Both the position numbers and the translations under genes were made by a program. 64,000 nt of DNA from Succiniclasticum ruminis DSM 9236 (GTDB lineage Bacteria; Bacillota; Negativicutes; Acidaminococcales; Acidaminococcaceae). Below the pieces are notes generated by a model. It worked only from the letters and a program-made list of their open reading frames with translations. It was not told the DNA's origin and did not search any database. The stretch is taken from the NCBI RefSeq assembly GCF_900112895.1, contig NZ_FONL01000010.1:21323-85322 (forward strand), in the 5' to 3' direction. Positions 60,019 to 64,000 of this stretch are shown here, one piece after another (positions within the stretch are counted from its first letter, which is position 1; each line of letters starts with the position of its first letter).

Positions 60019-61059
60019 ATGATGAAAAAAGTGTTAAGTGCAGCTATGATCGCAGCTCTGGCTTTGAGCGTTGCAGCCTGCGGCGGCGGAGATAAAAAAG
60101 CTGACGCCCCGAAAGACGGCGCTAAACCGGCTGCTACCGCGGCTCCGGCCAAAGTTGACCGCAGCAAAGAATTCATTACCGTACTGACGGGTCCCACCAG
60201 CGGAATTTACTTCCCAATCGGCGGCGCTTTCTCCAAGGTTGTAGGTGAAATGGGCTACAAGACCAGCGCTACGGCTACCGGTGCTACCGGCGAAAACATC
60301 AACGCCATCCTGACGGGCAAGGGCGAACTGGCCATTGCCATGTCCGACTCCGTAATCCAGGCTGTGGAAGGCTTCGGCGCTTATGAAGGCAAACCGAAAG
60401 CCACCGACCTGCGGGCTATGATGGGCCTGTGGCCGAACGTGGTGCAGATCGTAACCACCACTGACTCCGGCATCAAATCCTTCAAAGACATTAAAGGCAA
60501 GAGAGTCGGCGTAGGCGCTCCCAACTCCGGTGTAGAACTGAACGCCCGCATGATCTTCGAAGCTAACGGCATGACCTACAAAGACGCCAAGGTTGACTAC
60601 CTGTCCTACGGCGAAGCCATCGACCAGATGAAGAACGGCCAGTGCGACGTTGCCTTCGTAACCTCCGGTCTGGGCAATGCCACCATTAAAGAACTGGGCA
60701 CCACCAAAAAGATCGTGTTCGTTCCGGTAGAAGGCGAAGCACTGAAGAACCTGACCAAAAAATATCCGTTCTATGTAGAATGGAAGATTCCGAAAGCTAC
60801 CTACGGCACGGATGCCGACACCACCACCGCTGCTGTTATGAACATCATGCTGGTTTCCAAGAAGCTGCCGGACGCTGTTGTATATGACCTGCTGGACGGT
60901 TTCTACTCTGAAAAGGGCCTGGCTACCATCGGCGCTTCCCATGCAACCGCAAAACGGGAGATCAAACTGGATACCGCGCTGCGCGGCCTGAAAGGCACTT
61001 CCGTACAGCTCCATCCGGGCGCGGAAAAATTCTACAAAGACAAAGGCATCCTGAAATAA
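60019..61059 (+). CDS. TAXI family TRAP transporter solute-binding protein
   Basis: A protein of about 346 residues. It is a lipoprotein (signal MMKKVLSAAMIAALALSVAA, lipobox AACGGG) and the periplasmic ligand-binding component of a TAXI-type TRAP importer. Family features are ITVLTGPTSGIYFPIGGAFS, AMSDSVIQAVEGF and the VGVGAPNSGVELNARMIFEA region. Substrates of TAXI systems include glutamate-like amino acids and dicarboxylates; none can be named here. GGGGGAAG precedes the ATG. Codon use is more biased than its neighbours, consistent with high expression. Confidence 0.92.
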   Translation: MMKKVLSAAMIAALALSVAACGGGDKKADAPKDGAKPAATAAPAKVDRSKEFITVLTGPTSGIYFPIGGAFSKVVGEMGYKTSATATGATGENINAILTGKGELAIAMSDSVIQAVEGFGAYEGKPKATDLRAMMGLWPNVVQIVTTTDSGIKSFKDIKGKRVGVGAPNSGVELNARMIFEANGMTYKDAKVDYLSYGEAIDQMKNGQCDVAFVTSGLGNATIKELGTTKKIVFVPVEGEALKNLTKKYPFYVEWKIPKATYGTDADTTTAAVMNIMLVSKKLPDAVVYDLLDGFYSEKGLATIGASHATAKREIKLDTALRGLKGTSVQLHPGAEKFYKDKGILK

Positions 61060-61074
61060 TCGGAACGCACCGGT

Positions 61075-61118
61075 ACAGTTAAATCGAACCGTGTATACAG
61101 TTAAATCGAACCGTGTAA
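61075..61118 (+). repeat. 22-bp tandem duplication
   Basis: ACAGTTAAATCGAACCGTGT plus two bases is repeated head to tail (61075-61096 and 61097-61118) with one mismatch at the last base. It lies in the gap between the binding protein and DUF1850 genes. It has no hairpin potential, so it may be a recent slippage duplication or a two-site operator. Confidence 0.75.
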
Positions 61119-61140
61119 TTTAAAATCAGAGAAATAACAA

Positions 61141-61644
61141 ATGAAGAAAAAATACTTAACGCTGTTTGCCGTATTTTTTCTTGTTCTCGCTTCTTTGTTT
61201 GTGTTCAATGAATATTCGGCACAGACCGTGCTCCGGATCTACGATTATCAGACCAAAGAAATTTATGTTGAAGTACCAGCCAAAGAGGGCGACAAGCTTT
61301 TCTTTGGCTGGATTCATTCCTGGGAGAAAATCCCCTGGCACGAATATTACCATATTGACGCCAGCCACGATCTGATTCTGGACACCATCGCCTTCCCCGC
61401 TTTCGGGGCCGGCATTCCCGAGAACAAGGGAACCAGGGTCTGGATCAAGGACGGCATGATCTATATGGGTAATATCAACCAGGTATTTCACGAGTTTACC
61501 TGGATCAATTCACATTTTGCCACCCGCGACATCAAGCTGAATGGTCAGCTCATCGCCCGGGGGGCAACCCTTCCCGAGCATACGCGTGTCAATCTGGCAA
61601 TTGTGAAAAGGAGGTATTTTGATGGAAGAGAAAAACATCAATAA
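61141..61644 (+). CDS. DUF1850 protein of the TAXI-TRAP operon
   Basis: A 167-residue protein with an N-terminal membrane anchor (LTLFAVFFLVLASLFVFN) and an extracytoplasmic beta domain containing LFFGWIHSWEKIPWHEYYHI, the DUF1850 core. DUF1850 genes regularly sit between the TAXI binding protein and the fused permease and may help assembly or substrate handling. Its end overlaps the permease start by 23 bases. The ribosome binding site is weak, so translation may be coupled or low. Confidence 0.88.
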   Translation: MKKKYLTLFAVFFLVLASLFVFNEYSAQTVLRIYDYQTKEIYVEVPAKEGDKLFFGWIHSWEKIPWHEYYHIDASHDLILDTIAFPAFGAGIPENKGTRVWIKDGMIYMGNINQVFHEFTWINSHFATRDIKLNGQLIARGATLPEHTRVNLAIVKRRYFDGREKHQ

Positions 61645-63631
61645 TACTGGAAACGACAATTCCGCAACGGAACATGAATTTTTGGACAAGAAGACCCAGC
61701 AGGAACTGGAAGCCAAGTCGCAGGAAATCGTGAAGAAACTGGATAAGGAATCCGCCACCCGGAAATTTACGGGCAAAATGGCAAAATTTTTCTACATCCT
61801 TTGTCTTCTGGTTTCCGGATATCATCTGTACACTGCGTCTTTCGGACCGCCGGTCACCCTGGTACACCGTTCCCTTCATGTGGCAATGATTACTGCCATG
61901 GGCTTTTTGATGTATCCCTGCTTCAAGAGCTCCGACCATTCCAAGCCTTCCATTATCGACTGGATCCTGGCCCTGCTCTGTTTCACGGTCCCCTTCTATA
62001 TCTGGAACGATTATCTGGGCGTTGTGGAACGGGCCGGCAATCCCAACCAGACAGACCTGATCATGGCTACCCTGCTGGTGGTGCTGGTACTGGAATGTTC
62101 CCGCCGGGTCACAGGCAATGCCCTGACAGTCCTGTCCATCATCTTCATTATTTACGGGCTTTTCGGCCGTGAATTCCCCGGCATGTTCATGCACCGTGGT
62201 TATGACTGGCCTTCCCTGTCCAACCATTTCTTTGCCAACACAGAAGGTATCTACGGTACGTCAGTAAGCGTAGCCGCCAGTTACATCTTCCTGTTCATTC
62301 TGTTCGGCACGGTCATGCACAAGTGCGGCATGGGGCAGTTCTTCAACGACATCGCCCTTGCCCTGGCCGGTCACACCAAAGGCGGCCCCGCCAAGGTTGC
62401 CGTCATCGCATCCGGTTTCCTGGGCTCCATTAACGGTTCCGCCGTGGCCAACGTAGTAACCACGGGCGCCTTCACGATCCCCCTTATGAAGAAGACCGGC
62501 TATTCCAAAGAGTTCGCCGGCGCGGTAGAAGCCTCCGCCTCTGTAGGCGGGCAGCTGCTGCCTCCCATCATGGGCGCCGCGGCCTTCATCATGGCGGAAA
62601 TGATCAGCGTGCCCTACTCCAACATCATCACCTGGGCCGCTATCCCGGCTCTGTTGTACTACCTGAGCATCATTATCCAGGTACACCTGCGGGCCTGCAA
62701 AGACGGACTCACGGGCCTGCCCAAAGACAAACTCCCCAAGACAGGAGATGTTATGGCGAAGCGCAGTCATCTGCTGATTCCTGTATTTTTCCTGCTTTAT
62801 ATGCTGTTCTTCTCAGGCACGACGGTTATTTTCTCTGCGGTGCTGACCATCCTGGTTACCATCCTGGTATCTTTTATCCGGAAAGAAACCCGTATGTCCC
62901 TGAAAGACCTGCTGGATGCCCTGGCTGACGGTGCGAAGCAGACAGTTTCCGTAGCCGTTGCCTGCGCCTGCGTAGGCATCATCATCGGCGTATGCTCCAA
63001 AACCGGCTTCGGCCTCACTATGGCCAACACCATCATTTCCCTTGGCAAGACCAGCATCCTCTTTACCCTGATCTTTACCATGATCACCTGTATGATTCTG
63101 GGCATGGGTCTGCCTTCTATCCCGGCCTACATCATCACGGCCACCATCGCGGCCCCGGCCCTGTCAAAACTGAACATCCCCGTAGGCGCAGCGCATATGT
63201 TCTCCTTCTACTACGCCATGTTCGCCAACCTGACCCCGCCGGTCGCCCTGGCTTCCTTTGCGGCTGCCGGGCTTTCCGGAGGCAATCCCATGATGACAGG
63301 CGTGGCTTCGGTAAAACTTGCTATCGCCGGTTTTATCGTGCCTTTCATGTTCGTGTACTCGCCCCAGCTGATGCTGATCAACACCACTCTGGCGGAAGGT
63401 CTGCTGACGGCCGGCACTGCCTGTGTAGGCGTGTTCCTGATTGGTACTGCGGTAGAAGGTTATGTTTATACTTTCATGCCCGTCTGGCTGCGTGTAATCG
63501 CGGCTGTAGGGGCGTTGCTGCTGATGAAACCCGGTTTTGAAACCGACATCATCGGTGTGGCTGTGCTGGCTCTGGTACTGTTCCTGCAAAAGAAACGGCA
63601 GAAATCGGAACAGAAAAGCCAGGGAGTTTGA
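61622..63631 (+). CDS. TRAP transporter fused permease, 4TM/12TM
   Basis: A 669-residue membrane protein fusing the small DctQ-like (4 TM) and large DctM-like (12 TM) TRAP subunits. The cytoplasmic N-terminus (55 charged residues) is followed by the Q part up to about residue 180, then the M part with MFMHRGYDWPSLSNHFFANT, GGPAKVAVIASGFLGSINGS, VEASASVGGQLLPPIMGAAA and GMGLPSIPAYIITATIAAPA. It moves solute with a sodium or proton gradient. AGGAGG precedes ATG 61622, inside the DUF1850 gene. Confidence 0.94.
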   Translation: MEEKNINNTGNDNSATEHEFLDKKTQQELEAKSQEIVKKLDKESATRKFTGKMAKFFYILCLLVSGYHLYTASFGPPVTLVHRSLHVAMITAMGFLMYPCFKSSDHSKPSIIDWILALLCFTVPFYIWNDYLGVVERAGNPNQTDLIMATLLVVLVLECSRRVTGNALTVLSIIFIIYGLFGREFPGMFMHRGYDWPSLSNHFFANTEGIYGTSVSVAASYIFLFILFGTVMHKCGMGQFFNDIALALAGHTKGGPAKVAVIASGFLGSINGSAVANVVTTGAFTIPLMKKTGYSKEFAGAVEASASVGGQLLPPIMGAAAFIMAEMISVPYSNIITWAAIPALLYYLSIIIQVHLRACKDGLTGLPKDKLPKTGDVMAKRSHLLIPVFFLLYMLFFSGTTVIFSAVLTILVTILVSFIRKETRMSLKDLLDALADGAKQTVSVAVACACVGIIIGVCSKTGFGLTMANTIISLGKTSILFTLIFTMITCMILGMGLPSIPAYIITATIAAPALSKLNIPVGAAHMFSFYYAMFANLTPPVALASFAAAGLSGGNPMMTGVASVKLAIAGFIVPFMFVYSPQLMLINTTLAEGLLTAGTACVGVFLIGTAVEGYVYTFMPVWLRVIAAVGALLLMKPGFETDIIGVAVLALVLFLQKKRQKSEQKSQGV

Positions 63632-63665
63632 ACTTTAACTGAAAATCCCTTAAACAAAATCGCTT

Positions 63666-63737
63666 CCACCCCTTCAAGGGGTGGTTCGCTTAGCCCTATA
63701 AGGGCCCAACACAGGCCAGCGCCTAAATGACGCTGGC
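63666..63737. mobile_element. IS200/IS605-type end with three hairpins
   Basis: Between the permease stop and the transposase fragment lie CCACCCCTT/AAGGGGTGG (63666-63684), GCCCT/AGGGC (63693-63705) and GCCAGCG/CGCTGGC (63715-63737). Subterminal imperfect palindromes are what TnpA of IS200 elements recognises as single-stranded hairpins. The exact cleavage tetranucleotide cannot be assigned from one end. Confidence 0.6.
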
Positions 63738-63767
63738 TTTCACTTTGTTCAAGCCGCAGTGGTATGA

Positions 63768-64000
63768 CTACTTGCTACCCTTAAAAGGGTCTTCGTATTC
63801 TTTACTGAATAACGAATCTTCCATTTGATCCATCTTATCCTGTTCCCGGATATATTTCTGTATGGTTTGCGCATTCAGCCCTACCGTACTAACGTAATAT
63901 CCGGTTGCCCAGAATTTTCGATTTCCAAATTTATATTTCAGATTCGCATGTCGTTCAAATATCATCAGTGAACTTTTTCCCTTTAGATACCCCATGATAT
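63768..64000 (-). CDS. tnpA: IS200/IS605 family transposase TnpA (partial, runs off window)
   Basis: The C-terminal 77 residues of a Y1 HUH single-strand transposase; the start lies beyond the window. MGYLKGKSSLMIFERHANLK is followed by KFWATGYYVSTVGLNAQTIQ, where the tyrosine-containing C-terminal helix of IS200 TnpA is expected. The HUH pair would be upstream, outside the window. No TnpB frame is seen on this side. Confidence 0.88.
   Translation of the reverse strand, partial: IMGYLKGKSSLMIFERHANLKYKFGNRKFWATGYYVSTVGLNAQTIQKYIREQDKMDQMEDSLFSKEYEDPFKGSK

Noticed and set aside
63666..63737. CRISPR-like repeats
   Set aside because: The three hairpins differ in sequence and spacing; an IS200 end is the better explanation given the adjoining TnpA.

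Overview
The window suggests a diderm Firmicute, most likely Negativicutes (an Acidaminococcus-like genome is my best guess). The chromosomal genes at the right combine an outer-membrane secretin with a Firmicute-style TAXI-TRAP importer. The phage genes are of the Clostridia/Negativicutes siphovirus type (DUF4314, DUF5049, DUF2800, DUF2815, DUF1492). The window opens inside a prophage, and no integrase or attachment site is visible.

Layout. (1) 1-11.3 kb: HK97-type virion module on the minus strand, comprising tail proteins, tape measure, tail chaperones joined by a probable -1 frameshift, tail tube, connectors, capsid, ClpP-like protease, portal, a PLD-like moron and large terminase. (2) 11.4-19.5 kb: DUF5049, DUF4314 and 'virulence-related' genes behind tandem promoter-like boxes, then a DNA-modification block (C5 methyltransferase, ParB-methyltransferase, ParB-phosphoribosyltransferase fusion), small terminase and HNH endonuclease. 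(3) 19.7-25.8 kb: an AT-rich cassette with its own promoter and terminator. It encodes a CoiA-like zinc-finger protein, a 1050-residue coiled-coil/PLD/ATPase protein and a resolvase-like DNA-binding protein lacking the catalytic serine. A 144-bp stepped palindrome lies beyond its terminator. (4) 25.8-35.5 kb: phage regulation and replication, comprising DUF1492, an SNF2 helicase broken in its P-loop, VRR-NUC, D5-type primase-helicase, family A polymerase, DUF2815, DUF2800 and a sigma-like factor.

(5) 35.9-53 kb: a defence and accessory island. It holds an ImmA/IrrE-HTH protein, an AlkA-like glycosylase and a seven-gene LlaJI-like restriction operon (EVE-nuclease, Vsr, two C5 methyltransferases, an unknown subunit, McrB-like ATPase, LlaJI-family nuclease). 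It continues with a broken gene, a fourth C5 methyltransferase, a GIY-YIG protein, two candidate structured RNAs sharing a covarying 3' terminator domain, a lipoprotein, a HIRAN protein and an XRE regulator. The island ends in a type II/IV secretion ATPase gene cut off just after its Walker B region. (6) 54-64 kb: ordinary chromosome, comprising a PilP-like lipoprotein, secretin, CapA, a sodium:solute symporter, a lipoprotein, a TAXI-TRAP transporter operon and part of an IS200 element.

The strongest candidates for something new are the PLD-ATPase/CoiA-like cassette, the two RNAs near 50.4-52.5 kb, the ParB-PRTase fusion, and the extra subunit in the LlaJI-like operon. Functions of all four are inferred, not shown.
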